Assembly (NCBI RefSeq): GCF_000379965.1
Contig: NZ_KB904331.1
Span: 310,001-374,000, forward strand
Origin: Hoylesella nanceiensis DSM 19126 = JCM 15639
GTDB lineage: Bacteria; Bacteroidota; Bacteroidia; Bacteroidales; Bacteroidaceae
DNA length: 64,000 nt
Reading direction: 5' to 3'
Below, one piece after another: positions 55,528 through 64,000 of the stretch (position 1 is its first letter; every line of letters starts with the position of its first letter). Below the pieces are notes generated by a model, which was given only the letters and a program-made list of their open reading frames with translations, did no database searches and was not told the DNA's origin. Position numbers and translations under genes: made by a program.

Positions 55528-58347
55528 ATGCAATTGAATTTTAAGAGAAGTCTTGCTCTACTATTATTAAGTACTTCTATGAGCGTGTATGCACAACAAA
55601 CATACACCGCTCGTGTAGTAAATCAAGAGACAGGAGAGCCCATTATCGGGGCAATTGTAAGTTCTTCGAATGGCGAAAAGGCGCTAACCGATGCGCAAGG
55701 TCGCTTTTCTTTACCCTTAAATGAAAATCAAACCATTCGCATTAGCTATTTGGGTTTTACCCCACAAAGCGTTAATAGCAAGTCATTTCGCAACGGAATG
55801 GTTATCGGTTTGATACCAGGTATCGACCTACAAGAGGTGAAAGTCACCGCAAGTATATCGAGTGCACGAAACAAAAAGGCTCTTGGTAGCAACGTAGAGC
55901 ACGTAGATGTGAGCAAATTAACTGCTAATGAGCACGCCAACTCATTGAGTGACATTCTTGATGGACGTGTTGGTGGCGTTCAAATGTACCAAAGTAACGG
56001 CAAAGTGGGCATGCCTATTCGCTTTAATATGCGCAGTGGAGCGACAATAAGTATGGACAGAGATCCCATTATTTATGTAGATGGAATCAAATATAACACC
56101 TCTCACATTTCAGATATCAATAGTTCGCAAGACGCTTTAAGTGCTTTAAACGACCTTCCGATAGAAGATATCGCCTCAATTGACGTGATAAAAGGTCCTT
56201 CTGCCGCTGCAAGTTATGGTGCAGAGGCGGCTAATGGCGTTATTGTTATTACCACTAAGCGTGGCAGTTTCAATGCAAAGGAAAACAATAAGGCAGCTAT
56301 TCAGGTTAAAATGTCATTGGGTGCAGCATCGTTAGCACGCAAATATGATCAGTTTGTAAATAACAATTCGCTCAATAACTTCTTCGAAACAGGTTGGCAA
56401 AAGAATCTTTATGGAACCGTATCTAAAAGCTTCCGAGGCAATCAAAACATGTTCTTTTCATATAATATGAACGATGTTGAGGGCATTGTACCTGGAAATA
56501 GAGACCAAAGACACACCACTAAACTGGCTTACGACATTAAAAGTGGACCGCTAAGTGTTAGCGCAACGGCTTCGTATGTACACGGAAACATTAGTCTTCC
56601 ACAAACTGCTATGGGCCGATACGATGCTATTTGGAACCTAATGATTAACCAAACACCTTGGCCTTACGTTGAAGAAAGCACCTGGAGAGCGCAAAGTTGG
56701 ACCTATAACAACGATCGTTTCTTGGGTAATATACGCTTAGGTTATTTGCTTCCAGGCGCAGTTAAGCTCGAAACAGTTATCGGAGTAGATGTTAATAGCA
56801 CTAAAGGTATCTACCGATTGCCTTATGGTTATCTCCTAGGAAATAACAATGAGGGTGCAAAGAACGTGAGTAACCGACGCAACTCGAGCTTTAATTGGGA
56901 CATAAAGGCTTCTCGTAAGTTTAAATTAGCCGACAAATGGAACCTAACAGCAACACTTTTATCGCAAATAGCACGTCAATACGAAACCGTGAACACTGTT
57001 AATGCTTCTCGTTTTAAAGGAGATGTAGACAATATTGCAGCGGCAACGGAGCGCAATGTGAGTGAGAATACGTTTGAACAACGCACTTGGGGACTCTATG
57101 GAGAGGCTTTTGTAAACTATGATAACCGCTTATTTATCAACGCAGGCTTACGAAGAGACGCCTCAAACCTTATCGGTAGCAACGTGGCAAGCATCTATTA
57201 TCCTTCTTTGAGCGTTGCTTATAATTTGGAAAATCAAAAGTTCCGCCTTGCATATGGTGAGAGTGGACGTCTTCCTTATCCCACAGATGCACGCACATCT
57301 TACGTTATGGACGGCATATCTGCATACGGACCCACTGTCAAACCGCAGTTTAAAGGCAACCCAAATATAAGACCTGAGAGGATGAGGGAAATTGAATTCG
57401 GTACGGATTGGACATTAGCTAAACGCCACAATCTATCTCTTACTCTTTATGCTCAATACACTTCTGATGCTATTATCTACGAAAATCTCTTGTCAAGTGA
57501 TGGATGGATTGGTAGTATTCCACGCAATGTGGGTCGCATAAAGGGTCATGGTATCGAGTTCGGATATAATGGTTTGGTGTGGAAAGATGCCAACAAACAC
57601 TCGTTAGACGTATATGCTAACGTGAATTATCAAGCAAATAAGGTGACTGACACAGGCGGAAGCGACATCACCAACTATCCTAACGTGATTAAAAAGGGCT
57701 ATCCTGTTTATTCATTCTACTATCACACTGTAGAAAAAACAGCTCTTAATGCCGACGGAACTTATAACGCTAAGATGGGAGCTGTGGAGAGTTCTGACTA
57801 TAAATACTTAGGTAAACCTTTCCCTGCAGTGAATGGTTCGTTCGGATTTAATTTGAAACTGTTCTCTAATATCACCTTTGGAACAAAGTGGAACTATGCT
57901 CTTGGAGCCTCAGTTTACAACCAAAGCTTTTATAATACTGCGGGATTGGGCGACAATCTCAAGAAACGCAACGACCAGTTAACGGCTCTTGCTAATGCAA
58001 CTGTGGGCACTCCTGAATACGAAAAGATTGCTAACGACTTGGCATACACTGCTCGTTTCAGAGCAAACTATATCGAGAAGGCTGACTTCTTGCGCCTTTC
58101 TAACCTCAATGTGGGATATGATTTCACTTCATTAGCACGCAAGCTCACTAACAACACGATAACAAGTATGAAACTATCGTTCTCTGTTCAGAATGTATTT
58201 GTTATCACTAACTATTCTGGAGCCGACCCTCAAGTGGAGGGAAATGGCGGTAATCGCAAGCAAAGAGGTATCGGAAGTTTGTCGAGAGACATCACCAATG
58301 CGCCTCATCCACGCACTTACACTGCCACTCTTAGTTTCACTTTATAA
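55528..58347 (+). CDS. SusC-type TonB-dependent nutrient transporter
   Basis: 939 residues, shorter than the usual 1000 or more. A signal peptide (about 1-22, ending VYAQ) is followed by a CarboxypepD_reg domain (about 25-100), a plug (about 120-245, with IASIDVIKGPSAAASYGAEAANGVIVITTK, which is the SusC hallmark) and a barrel ending RTYTATLSFTL. SusC/SusD pairs import glycans or peptides across the outer membrane. SusD follows after 14 bp. No glycoside hydrolase or regulator is adjacent, so the ligand is open. Confidence 0.93.
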   Translation: MQLNFKRSLALLLLSTSMSVYAQQTYTARVVNQETGEPIIGAIVSSSNGEKALTDAQGRFSLPLNENQTIRISYLGFTPQSVNSKSFRNGMVIGLIPGIDLQEVKVTASISSARNKKALGSNVEHVDVSKLTANEHANSLSDILDGRVGGVQMYQSNGKVGMPIRFNMRSGATISMDRDPIIYVDGIKYNTSHISDINSSQDALSALNDLPIEDIASIDVIKGPSAAASYGAEAANGVIVITTKRGSFNAKENNKAAIQVKMSLGAASLARKYDQFVNNNSLNNFFETGWQKNLYGTVSKSFRGNQNMFFSYNMNDVEGIVPGNRDQRHTTKLAYDIKSGPLSVSATASYVHGNISLPQTAMGRYDAIWNLMINQTPWPYVEESTWRAQSWTYNNDRFLGNIRLGYLLPGAVKLETVIGVDVNSTKGIYRLPYGYLLGNNNEGAKNVSNRRNSSFNWDIKASRKFKLADKWNLTATLLSQIARQYETVNTVNASRFKGDVDNIAAATERNVSENTFEQRTWGLYGEAFVNYDNRLFINAGLRRDASNLIGSNVASIYYPSLSVAYNLENQKFRLAYGESGRLPYPTDARTSYVMDGISAYGPTVKPQFKGNPNIRPERMREIEFGTDWTLAKRHNLSLTLYAQYTSDAIIYENLLSSDGWIGSIPRNVGRIKGHGIEFGYNGLVWKDANKHSLDVYANVNYQANKVTDTGGSDITNYPNVIKKGYPVYSFYYHTVEKTALNADGTYNAKMGAVESSDYKYLGKPFPAVNGSFGFNLKLFSNITFGTKWNYALGASVYNQSFYNTAGLGDNLKKRNDQLTALANATVGTPEYEKIANDLAYTARFRANYIEKADFLRLSNLNVGYDFTSLARKLTNNTITSMKLSFSVQNVFVITNYSGADPQVEGNGGNRKQRGIGSLSRDITNAPHPRTYTATLSFTL

Positions 58348-58361
58348 CACAATAAACAGCA

Positions 58362-59645
58362 ATGAAAAAACTAATTATAATGGCTTTTGCCATCTCTGCC
58401 CTACTTTCTGGTTGCGATTCGTGGGTCGACAAGGCTGAAACTCCAAGTAACACGCTTACTTATGATGAGTTAAAGCGTCCAAGTATGATTGCAACTCTTC
58501 AATCGAACAACATCAGTGACGGTCCAATGGTGGCGTTTGTTAAAACGCTTCAGGGCGAAGCTGCAGCACAATCGTTTTTGGCTTTGGGCACAACGGTTGA
58601 CGAATTGACTGAGGGAACGATTCCTAATGCTTTGCTTTATCGTCACATTTCGAGCGATAACATCACTCCTTCGTCGGGCACTCAAAACGATCTTTGGAAC
58701 CGTTTACAGAACTATTATGCAAGAAGTATTGAGGTATTGAATGTTGCCAACGAGCTTCCCGACAACAATACGAAGGCAACTAACTTGTCGAAGGCTTATG
58801 GTGGCTACATAGGTAACTTGCATGCGGGATACGCTTTACAGCTTTTGGCTGAGTGTTTTTCTACTACTCCTGCTGCTGAAGGGGGCTCTATACGACTTAA
58901 TAATGCTTTGGTTTCGCACGAATCACTATTCACTATGGCGCAAAACCATTTTAACAAGGCTTTGGAATTTGTGCAAATGCAGGCTATTAAGGACGCTTCG
59001 GGCTTCAACTACAATGCAGCTGTCCGCCAAATCAACACTTACAAGTTGCGTTTGGCTATGCACCAGCAACGTTATAGCGATGCGGCTACTTTGGTTGCAC
59101 TTGCTATTAACGACTCGGAACAGGTGGAGGTGATTTATAATAACGATGGTTCTGACAATCCTTTGTATGCTGCTATCGGTCCAAATGCTCGTGATGTGCA
59201 GGTAACTGCTGACTTGGAGGCTGCTCGTTCTACTACTGCTGAGCAAAATGCACTGCCTTTGAAGCACGCAAGTGTAGACAAGAAGAATCCTAATCGCTAC
59301 AACATCTATGCCTCTGCGCTATCAAGAAAGGGCGCACTTGTTATTGCTGACGCTGCTGACATTCATTTTATTAAGGCTGAATTGATTGTTCGTGGCGTGC
59401 TAAGTGGTGACGCTTTAGTGGAGGTGAACAAGGTGATTGCAAAGTATAATGCGAGTGATGCGGAAACTGCTACTCCTTCTTTGGAACGTATTGCTACGCT
59501 TCGTCGCATCTATTTGGCATTGCGTGGCGAGCGAACTGCGGACATTAGACGTGGCTTGGAACAAGGTTCTGCGGCTACAAAGTGGCAACAACGCAAAACT
59601 AAATGGTTGCCTTTGCCTGAAAAGGAATTGGAGAACCTCCCCTAA
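58362..59645 (+). CDS. SusD-like lipoprotein with altered C-terminus
   Basis: 427 residues. The lipobox is LLSGC (Cys about 18), so it is a surface lipoprotein that lids the SusC barrel. The TPR-rich SusD fold covers LNVANELPDNNTKATNLSKAYGGYIGNLHAGYALQLLAECF and the RYNIYASALSRKG region; ALRGERTADIRRGL is conserved near the end. The frame ends WLPLPEKELENLP at a stop inside a hairpin repeat, short of the usual NPN-type ending. A +1 frame would read on. Sequence error or true change cannot be told apart here. Confidence 0.88.
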   Translation: MKKLIIMAFAISALLSGCDSWVDKAETPSNTLTYDELKRPSMIATLQSNNISDGPMVAFVKTLQGEAAAQSFLALGTTVDELTEGTIPNALLYRHISSDNITPSSGTQNDLWNRLQNYYARSIEVLNVANELPDNNTKATNLSKAYGGYIGNLHAGYALQLLAECFSTTPAAEGGSIRLNNALVSHESLFTMAQNHFNKALEFVQMQAIKDASGFNYNAAVRQINTYKLRLAMHQQRYSDAATLVALAINDSEQVEVIYNNDGSDNPLYAAIGPNARDVQVTADLEAARSTTAEQNALPLKHASVDKKNPNRYNIYASALSRKGALVIADAADIHFIKAELIVRGVLSGDALVEVNKVIAKYNASDAETATPSLERIATLRRIYLALRGERTADIRRGLEQGSAATKWQQRKTKWLPLPEKELENLP

Positions 59646-59790
59646 CCCCATACGATGGGGGGCGGTTTTCTTTTAGTTTAAGAAGAAACCCCATACGATG
59701 GGGGGCGGTTTTTCTTTTGACTAAAGAAGAAACTCCCACATAAAAGAGGGCGATTTTCTTTTGATTTAAAAAGAAAATCCCAAACAACAG
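59644..59790 (+). repeat. Tandem hairpin repeat of 43-45 bp after susD
   Basis: Four degenerate copies start at about 59644, 59687, 59731 and 59776. The first two contain CCCCATACGATGGGG, a 6-bp hairpin, followed by GGCGGTTTT and T-runs, like back-to-back terminators. The third and fourth are progressively diverged. The first copy contains the susD stop. Confidence 0.8.
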
Positions 59791-59926
59791 GAAGGTATCC
59801 TCATACAATGAGAAGTGTACTTTTAAAGTTGAAGGGATAGAACTCTATACAATAAAAGGATAATAGTTCTTTTAAAAAGAAGGGTATTCGAGATAACAAC
59901 GTTCCTATTTAAATGGAATATGGATA

Positions 59927-59967
59927 AAGTAACAATCTGGTTTCAACGAGGTTGTTACTTTTTTTTA
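59927..59967 (+). terminator. Terminator after susC-susD
   Basis: AAGTAACAA (59927-59935) pairs with TTGTTACTT (59952-59960), followed by TTTTTTA. It lies 282 bp after susD, beyond the hairpin repeats. Confidence 0.8.
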
Positions 59968-60015
59968 TGGCTACTACCTTTCCTTTGAAACACAAGTGGA
60001 ATGAGGTGGGCGAAT

Positions 60016-60103
60016 AAAAGGAATGCTATTGCAATGTAAAAGCATTGGATTTACATTGCAATAGCATTGAGTTTGTGGGGCAAAAGCATTGCTTTTTATT
60101 GGC
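60016..60103. repeat. 22-bp tandem array L, four units
   Basis: Units start at 60016, 60038, 60060 and 60082 with exact spacing. Cores are AAAAGGAATG, AAAAGCATTG, AATAGCATTG and AAAAGCATTG. It lies between the convergent susD and folA genes, 49 bp after the terminator. The 210 bp from 60104 to folA hold no feature I recognise. Confidence 0.92.
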
Positions 60104-60313
60104 CACCGCTATATGCTTGAAAAGTACTTATGTTGCAACTCGTTTTCAACCTCTTTTCCATGACATCGAAACAAGGTGCATCTTTCTTCTTTGATGCTCT
60201 TCTTTTTTCAACCAAAAGGAAGGATAATATTTCCTACCTATATATATACGAGAAAAAGAAGGTGACTTTTAAAAGAGAATGCGTAAGAAGTTGCGTGAGA
60301 GGGGCACAACCTT

Positions 60314-60796
60314 TTAGGCTTTTACATAATGCACAAAGTCGAAATCGAAGGCGTGTTTCTCGTCTTTTTCGTGATGTTCTCTACTCTTTTCTTTCCACTC
60401 TTGATAATCAGGAAAGAAGGTATCGGCATGTTCGGGCACATCGTTTACCTCGGTAAGTATCAACTCCTCGGCAAAATCTAAGCATTGCTCATACACTTTT
60501 CCGCCACCAAGAATAAATACCTTTTCATCGTTTTGACAAGCAGAAAGAGCCTCTTCGAGTGAGTGATACACTTCGCATCCTTCGAGAGTGATGTTCTGTT
60601 GTGTTAGAACAACGTTCTTTCTGTTGGGCAATGCGCCTTTAGGAAGCGACTCGAAGGTGTTTCTTCCCATAATAATGGTATGCCCTGAGGTGAGCGATTT
60701 GAAGTTTTTTAAATCGTTTGGAAGCCAATATAACAATTGGTTTTGATAGCCTATGGCACGATTTTGGGCAACTGCCGCAATAACATATACTTTCAT
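60314..60796 (-). CDS. folA: Dihydrofolate reductase
   Basis: 160 residues. Conserved DHFR segments: VIAAVAQNRAIGYQNQLLYWLPNDLKNF (substrate and NADPH site), TIIMGRNTFESLP and FILGGGKVYEQCL. It regenerates tetrahydrofolate, which ThyA oxidises. Its start overlaps the thyA stop by 1 bp, so the two are translationally coupled, a functional pair. Confidence 0.96.
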   Translation of the reverse strand: MKVYVIAAVAQNRAIGYQNQLLYWLPNDLKNFKSLTSGHTIIMGRNTFESLPKGALPNRKNVVLTQQNITLEGCEVYHSLEEALSACQNDEKVFILGGGKVYEQCLDFAEELILTEVNDVPEHADTFFPDYQEWKEKSREHHEKDEKHAFDFDFVHYVKA

Positions 60797-61590
60797 TATA
60801 CTGAAACTTGGGCTTTAATATGGTCGTATGGATTATAGTCTTCGAGTGTGAAATCTTCGTATTTAAAGCCAAAGATGTCTTTCACTTCGGGATTGATGCG
60901 CATCTTTGGGAGCGCACGTGGGGTGCGTTGTAACTGCAATTGTGCCTGTTCGAGGTGGTTAAGATAAAGGTGTGTGTCGCCAGTTGTATAAACAAACTCT
61001 CCAGGTTCGTAGCCTGTTACCTGAGCAACCATCATCAATAGCAACGAATAAGATGCAATGTTGAAAGGAACTCCTAAGAAAGTGTCGGCACTTCGTTGGT
61101 ATAATTGCAACGAAAGTTTATTGTTTGCTACATAAAACTGAAACAAACAGTGACATGGTGGCAATGCCATTTCGTCTACTTCTGCTGGGTTCCACGCTGT
61201 AACAATCATTCTTCTTGAGTCGGGATTATTCTTAATCATATCCACAACTTGTGTTATTTGGTCGATGGTTCCACCTTTATAATTAGGCCATGAACGCCAT
61301 TGGTGACCATAAACAGGACCAAGTTCGCCATTTTCGTCTGCCCATTCGTTCCAAATACGCACACCATTCTCTTGCAAATAGCGCACATTGGTGTCGCCTT
61401 TTAAGAACCACAACAACTCGTGAATAATTGATTTGAGATGCAGCTTCTTGGTTGTTAATAACGGAAATCCATCTTCTAAGTTGAAACGCATTTGATAACC
61501 GAACACGCTTTTAGTGCCTGTTCCTGTTCTATCTCCTTTTGTTGCTCCGTTATTAATAATGTGTTGGAGTAGGTCTAAATATGCTTTCAT
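60796..61590 (-). CDS. thyA: Thymidylate synthase ThyA
   Basis: 264 residues, the standard length. Conserved segments: [28 protein letters not shown], the nucleophile Cys in [12 protein letters not shown], and [21 protein letters not shown]. It makes dTMP from dUMP with methylene-THF. folA follows directly. A 61-bp gap separates it from the small lipoprotein gene upstream. Confidence 0.97.
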   Translation of the reverse strand: MKAYLDLLQHIINNGATKGDRTGTGTKSVFGYQMRFNLEDGFPLLTTKKLHLKSIIHELLWFLKGDTNVRYLQENGVRIWNEWADENGELGPVYGHQWRSWPNYKGGTIDQITQVVDMIKNNPDSRRMIVTAWNPAEVDEMALPPCHCLFQFYVANNKLSLQLYQRSADTFLGVPFNIASYSLLLMMVAQVTGYEPGEFVYTTGDTHLYLNHLEQAQLQLQRTPRALPKMRINPEVKDIFGFKYEDFTLEDYNPYDHIKAQVSV

Positions 61591-61651
61591 AACTTAAAAT
61601 GCTGATTGTTGATGGATTGTTATTGTTTTATTTGTTGAAAAAAGAATGAGT

Positions 61652-62038
61652 TTATCGCATAAGCCATGTGCCTTTGTGCTGAATCATGGGCACTACTATT
61701 TGCTCACTTGTGCTATCTCCAAAGGTAAGTAACAAGAAAACATCGGCTGTGTGCTTTGCTGTATCGGCACGATGGCGTATCACTCGCACTTCTTTTATGC
61801 CTTGATGTTCGGTTTGTTGCTGTGCAATAAACATCTTTGCATTGTCGAGTAGCAAGTCACGATAACGCTTTGGAATACTATCTTGTTGATATGTTCCCTC
61901 TAAAAAAGCATCATAATGTCCTGCAACAAGGGTGTCGTAATAGTGTTTTGCCACACGAGCTGCTACCTCACCTTGATTGATTTCTTTTGTACAAGCAATG
62001 GCAAGCGCAATGAATGCGATATATAATAGTTTCTTCAT
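61652..62038 (-). CDS. Small predicted lipoprotein
   Basis: 128 residues from ATG 62038 (MKKLLYIAFIALAIAC), chosen because it gives a clean signal and lipobox (AIAC, Cys about 16); an ATG 15 bp upstream is also in frame. The mature part resembles DUF4878/NTF2-like folds (VAKHYYDTLVAGHYDAFLEG ... ADVFLLLTFGDS). It lies between mlaF and thyA. Function unknown. Confidence 0.72.
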   Translation of the reverse strand: MKKLLYIAFIALAIACTKEINQGEVAARVAKHYYDTLVAGHYDAFLEGTYQQDSIPKRYRDLLLDNAKMFIAQQQTEHQGIKEVRVIRHRADTAKHTADVFLLLTFGDSTSEQIVVPMIQHKGTWLMR

Positions 62039-62122
62039 TCTTTCGTTTCGCAATTTAATTGTATAGTTCGGAGCATCTAAAAAGGCTATCGTTTAGGGAT
62101 AGTTACTCGTTTATCGAACCAT

Positions 62123-62896
62123 TTATTTACTGCTGGTTTGCTGTTCTTCGGTTGCTTTCACCTTTCTAAATAGGTCGGAAGCAAACACAAGGTCGTTGAG
62201 ATGCTCGTTGGTTGAGTGCATCACTTCTTCTTTATTTCCCTGCCATTCTTTATGACCTTTATAGATAAAGGCAATATTATCGCCAATTCCCATCACCGAG
62301 TTCATATCGTGTGTGTTGATGATGGTGGTGATATCGAACTCTTTTGTGATACTTGATAGCAGCTCATCGATCACCAATGAGGTGCGAGGATCAAGTCCTG
62401 AGTTAGGCTCATCGCAGAAAAGATATTTAGGATTGAGCACAATTGCACGGGCAATAGCCACACGCTTTTGCATACCTCCCGATATTTCTCCAGGGAACTT
62501 TTGCTGTGCTTCGATTAGATTTACACGATCTAAGCACTCTTGAGCACGTTTAACTCTATCACGATAGGTCATGTTTGAGAACATATCTAAAGGAAACATC
62601 ACGTTCTCGAGTACAGAAAGCGAGTCGAAAAGCGCTGCATTTTGAAAGATCATTCCCATCTCTCTACGCATAGCAACCTTTTCTTTTTTGCTCATTTTCA
62701 CAAAATCTCTACCGTCGTAAAGCACCTGTCCTGATGTAGGAGCAAACAATCCTACAAGGTTTTTCATAAGAACTGTTTTACCAGAACCACTCTGTCCGAT
62801 AATAAGATTTGTCTTGCCGTCTTCGAAAACAATGTTGATGTCTTTCAACACTTCTTTATCTTCGAACGACTTATATAGATGTTTAACTTCAATCAT
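62123..62896 (-). CDS. ABC transporter ATPase MlaF-like
   Basis: 257 residues. Walker A is IIGQSGSGKTVLMKNLVG, the signature ISGGMQKRVAIARAI, Walker B FLCDEPNSGLDP-type (YLFCDEPNSGLDP). It follows the permease gene with a 2-bp gap, matching the MlaEF pair that moves phospholipids between the membranes to keep outer-membrane asymmetry. The MlaD substrate-binding partner would be expected downstream but is not the next gene. Confidence 0.9.
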   Translation of the reverse strand: MIEVKHLYKSFEDKEVLKDINIVFEDGKTNLIIGQSGSGKTVLMKNLVGLFAPTSGQVLYDGRDFVKMSKKEKVAMRREMGMIFQNAALFDSLSVLENVMFPLDMFSNMTYRDRVKRAQECLDRVNLIEAQQKFPGEISGGMQKRVAIARAIVLNPKYLFCDEPNSGLDPRTSLVIDELLSSITKEFDITTIINTHDMNSVMGIGDNIAFIYKGHKEWQGNKEEVMHSTNEHLNDLVFASDLFRKVKATEEQQTSSK

Positions 62897-62898
62897 AT

Positions 62899-63645
62899 TT
62901 AAGAAAGGATTTGAGTGAGGAACACGTCTGAGAAAAGAATTAAGATACTGCTACTTACAACGGCATCTGTACTTGACTTTCCAACCTCTACTGAGCCTCC
63001 TTGAACGGTGTAACCATAGTAAGAAGACACGCTGGCGATGATGAAAGCAAAGAACAAACTCTTAATAATACTCATCCAAACGAACCAAGGATTAAATGCA
63101 TGTTGCAAGCCAAGTGTAAGGTCTTCGGGTGAAAGTATGTGACCAATATAAGCGGTTGCATAGGCTCCTAAGATACCAGTTACAGAGCTAAAGATCACCA
63201 AGAATGGCATAATTGTAACCAAACCCAATATCTTTGGCATGATGAGATAAGATGCTGAGTTGACTCCCATGATGTCTAATGCATCTATTTGTTGTGTTAC
63301 TCGCATCGTACCAAGCTCTGAAGCAATGTTGGAACCCACCTTTCCCGATAGGATTAAACACATAATACTGCTCGAAAACTCAAGTATAAGAATTTCTCGT
63401 GTGGTGTATCCTGAAACCCAACGAGGCATCCATGGACTCTGAATATTCAACTTCATCTGAATACAAATAACGGCTCCGATGAAGAAAGAAATAAGTAATA
63501 CGATTCCAATAGAATCCACTCCAAGGGATGACATTTCTTTTATATAACGCTTAAAGAACATTCTCATGCGCTCAGGACGTGAAAAAGAACGTCCCATTAG
63601 CATTATATATTCACCTAAAGAGGTGAGATATCTGTGAATTAACAT
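62899..63645 (-). CDS. MlaE-type ABC transporter permease
   Basis: 249 residues from ATG 63645 (MLIHRYLTSLG); the frame extends 26 codons upstream but that part is not family-like and overlaps the promoter. Five hydrophobic helices; conserved MlaE segments include VIVLLISFFIGAVICIQ-like (GIVLLISFFIGAVICIQ), SNIASELGTMRVTQQIDALDIMGV and GYTVQGGSVEVGKSST. It is the permease partner of the adjacent ATPase, acting in phospholipid transport. It heads the minus-strand cluster. Confidence 0.9.
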   Translation of the reverse strand: MLIHRYLTSLGEYIMLMGRSFSRPERMRMFFKRYIKEMSSLGVDSIGIVLLISFFIGAVICIQMKLNIQSPWMPRWVSGYTTREILILEFSSSIMCLILSGKVGSNIASELGTMRVTQQIDALDIMGVNSASYLIMPKILGLVTIMPFLVIFSSVTGILGAYATAYIGHILSPEDLTLGLQHAFNPWFVWMSIIKSLFFAFIIASVSSYYGYTVQGGSVEVGKSSTDAVVSSSILILFSDVFLTQILS

Positions 63646-63670
63646 AATCGATTTGTAATTAAATAATGTG

Positions 63671-63678
63671 CAAATATA
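63671..63678 (-). promoter_or_regulatory. -7 box of mlaE (TATATTTG)
   Basis: The minus strand reads TATATTTG, 25 bp before the mlaE ATG. It also lies within the rejected upstream extension of the frame. Confidence 0.5.
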
Positions 63679-63892
63679 ACCTTTTTCTATCGAAAAGAGG
63701 GTGCAAAAGGGCAAAATATACATATTTTAAAATATTAAAAGGCTTTCTATTTGCATCGCCTTTAAACGAAATGTTACTTTAAACGGTAAACAAAGTAGGG
63801 CTAAATGGGGAGAGAAAGGCATTTAGAGGTCTTTTAGTGTTCACCTATTTATATTATTATAGGGTGCGTTTAATGGCACAAAACTACCAAAA

Positions 63893-63938
63893 TGACACAA
63901 AAACTGACCAAAATTGGGGCAAAAATGACAGAATGTCA
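63893..63938 (+). promoter_or_regulatory. TGACA repeats and a TGACA-N3-TGTCA dyad
   Basis: A perfect dyad TGACAGAATGTCA (63926-63938), preceded by half-sites TGACA at 63893 and TGACC at 63905. They lie 35-80 bp upstream of the sigma-54-like promoter, where an enhancer-binding activator would bind. Confidence 0.45.
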
Positions 63939-63972
63939 CATTTCAAAATTATCGCAAGAAATAAAAATATTA

Positions 63973-63989
63973 TTGGCACGCACTTTGTT
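63973..63989 (+). promoter_or_regulatory. Sigma-54-like promoter at window end
   Basis: TTGGCACGCACTTTGTT matches the -24/-12 pattern (TGGCACG, then TTTGT where TTGC is ideal) with GG and GT 10 bases apart. It reads outward; the regulated gene is beyond the window. Confidence 0.5.
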
Positions 63990-64000
63990 AATAGTGTGGT

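Noticed and set aside
55341-55607. 88-residue minus-strand frame
   Set aside because: It covers the terminator of the methyltransferase gene and the susC promoter and start; it has no conserved features.
60130-60456. 108-residue plus-strand frame
   Set aside because: It overlaps folA on the opposite strand and has an unlike-protein composition.

Overview
The window looks like chromosomal DNA from a low-GC member of Bacteroidales, most likely Prevotellaceae. The evidence is a run of Bacteroidetes-type genes (a SusC/SusD pair, an OmpA-family porin ending in an OmpA domain, a CarboxypepD_reg plus TonB receptor, DUF349, DUF3822 and DUF5683 proteins, an OstA-like protein beside two parvulins) and many copies of the Bacteroidetes -7 box (TAnnTTTG). 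No phage, integrase, transposase, rRNA or CRISPR was seen. This is core genome with unusual intergenic DNA.

Layout. 1-7 kb: partial CorA-type channel, a five-copy DUF349 protein, tRNA-Gln, then rsfS-ftsH-cdsA. 7-9.6 kb: TonB-dependent receptor (minus). 10-16.5 kb (minus): parA-parB-DUF5683-lytic transglycosylase-relA/spoT. 16.7-20.8 kb (plus): surE-lpxB and cardiolipin synthase. 21-26 kb: rsmD and DUF3822 (minus), a 53-residue membrane peptide, a RecD-like helicase (plus), dnaG (minus). 26-29 kb (plus): ddh, a membrane metallophosphoesterase, a SprT-like protein. 30-34.4 kb: alaS (minus) divergent from a MerR regulator, tRNA-Val (minus), trpS (plus). 35-51 kb (all minus): ompA; guaB-ppiC-surA-ostA-small membrane protein-mutL; tig-clpP-clpX-recQ. 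51-53.8 kb (minus): lptB and a membrane protein/ECF sigma/membrane protein cluster. 53.9-59.6 kb (plus): an rRNA m5C methyltransferase and susC-susD. 60.3-63.6 kb (minus): mlaE-mlaF, a small lipoprotein, thyA-folA. The last 60 bp hold a sigma-54-like promoter pointing out of the window.

Gene functions group into envelope biogenesis (lpxB, lptB, the OstA-like protein, SurA/PpiC, MlaEF, OmpA, CdsA, Cls, Ddh, MltD), genome maintenance (parAB, dnaG, mutL, recQ, RecD-like) and proteostasis (tig, clpXP, ftsH).

The most notable feature is an intergenic repeat family of about 22 bp per unit (core AAAAGCAWTG, then a T-rich stretch and a variable tail). It forms contiguous head-to-tail arrays at eleven places. 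Eight arrays appear to be exactly four units (88 bp). They sit at transcription-unit boundaries, except one three-unit array that lies in frame inside a small membrane-protein gene. There are also scattered single units. Units within an array are about as different from each other as units from different arrays, so they do not look like recent slippage products. They have no spacers, so they are not CRISPR. All coordinates and alignments were made by eye.
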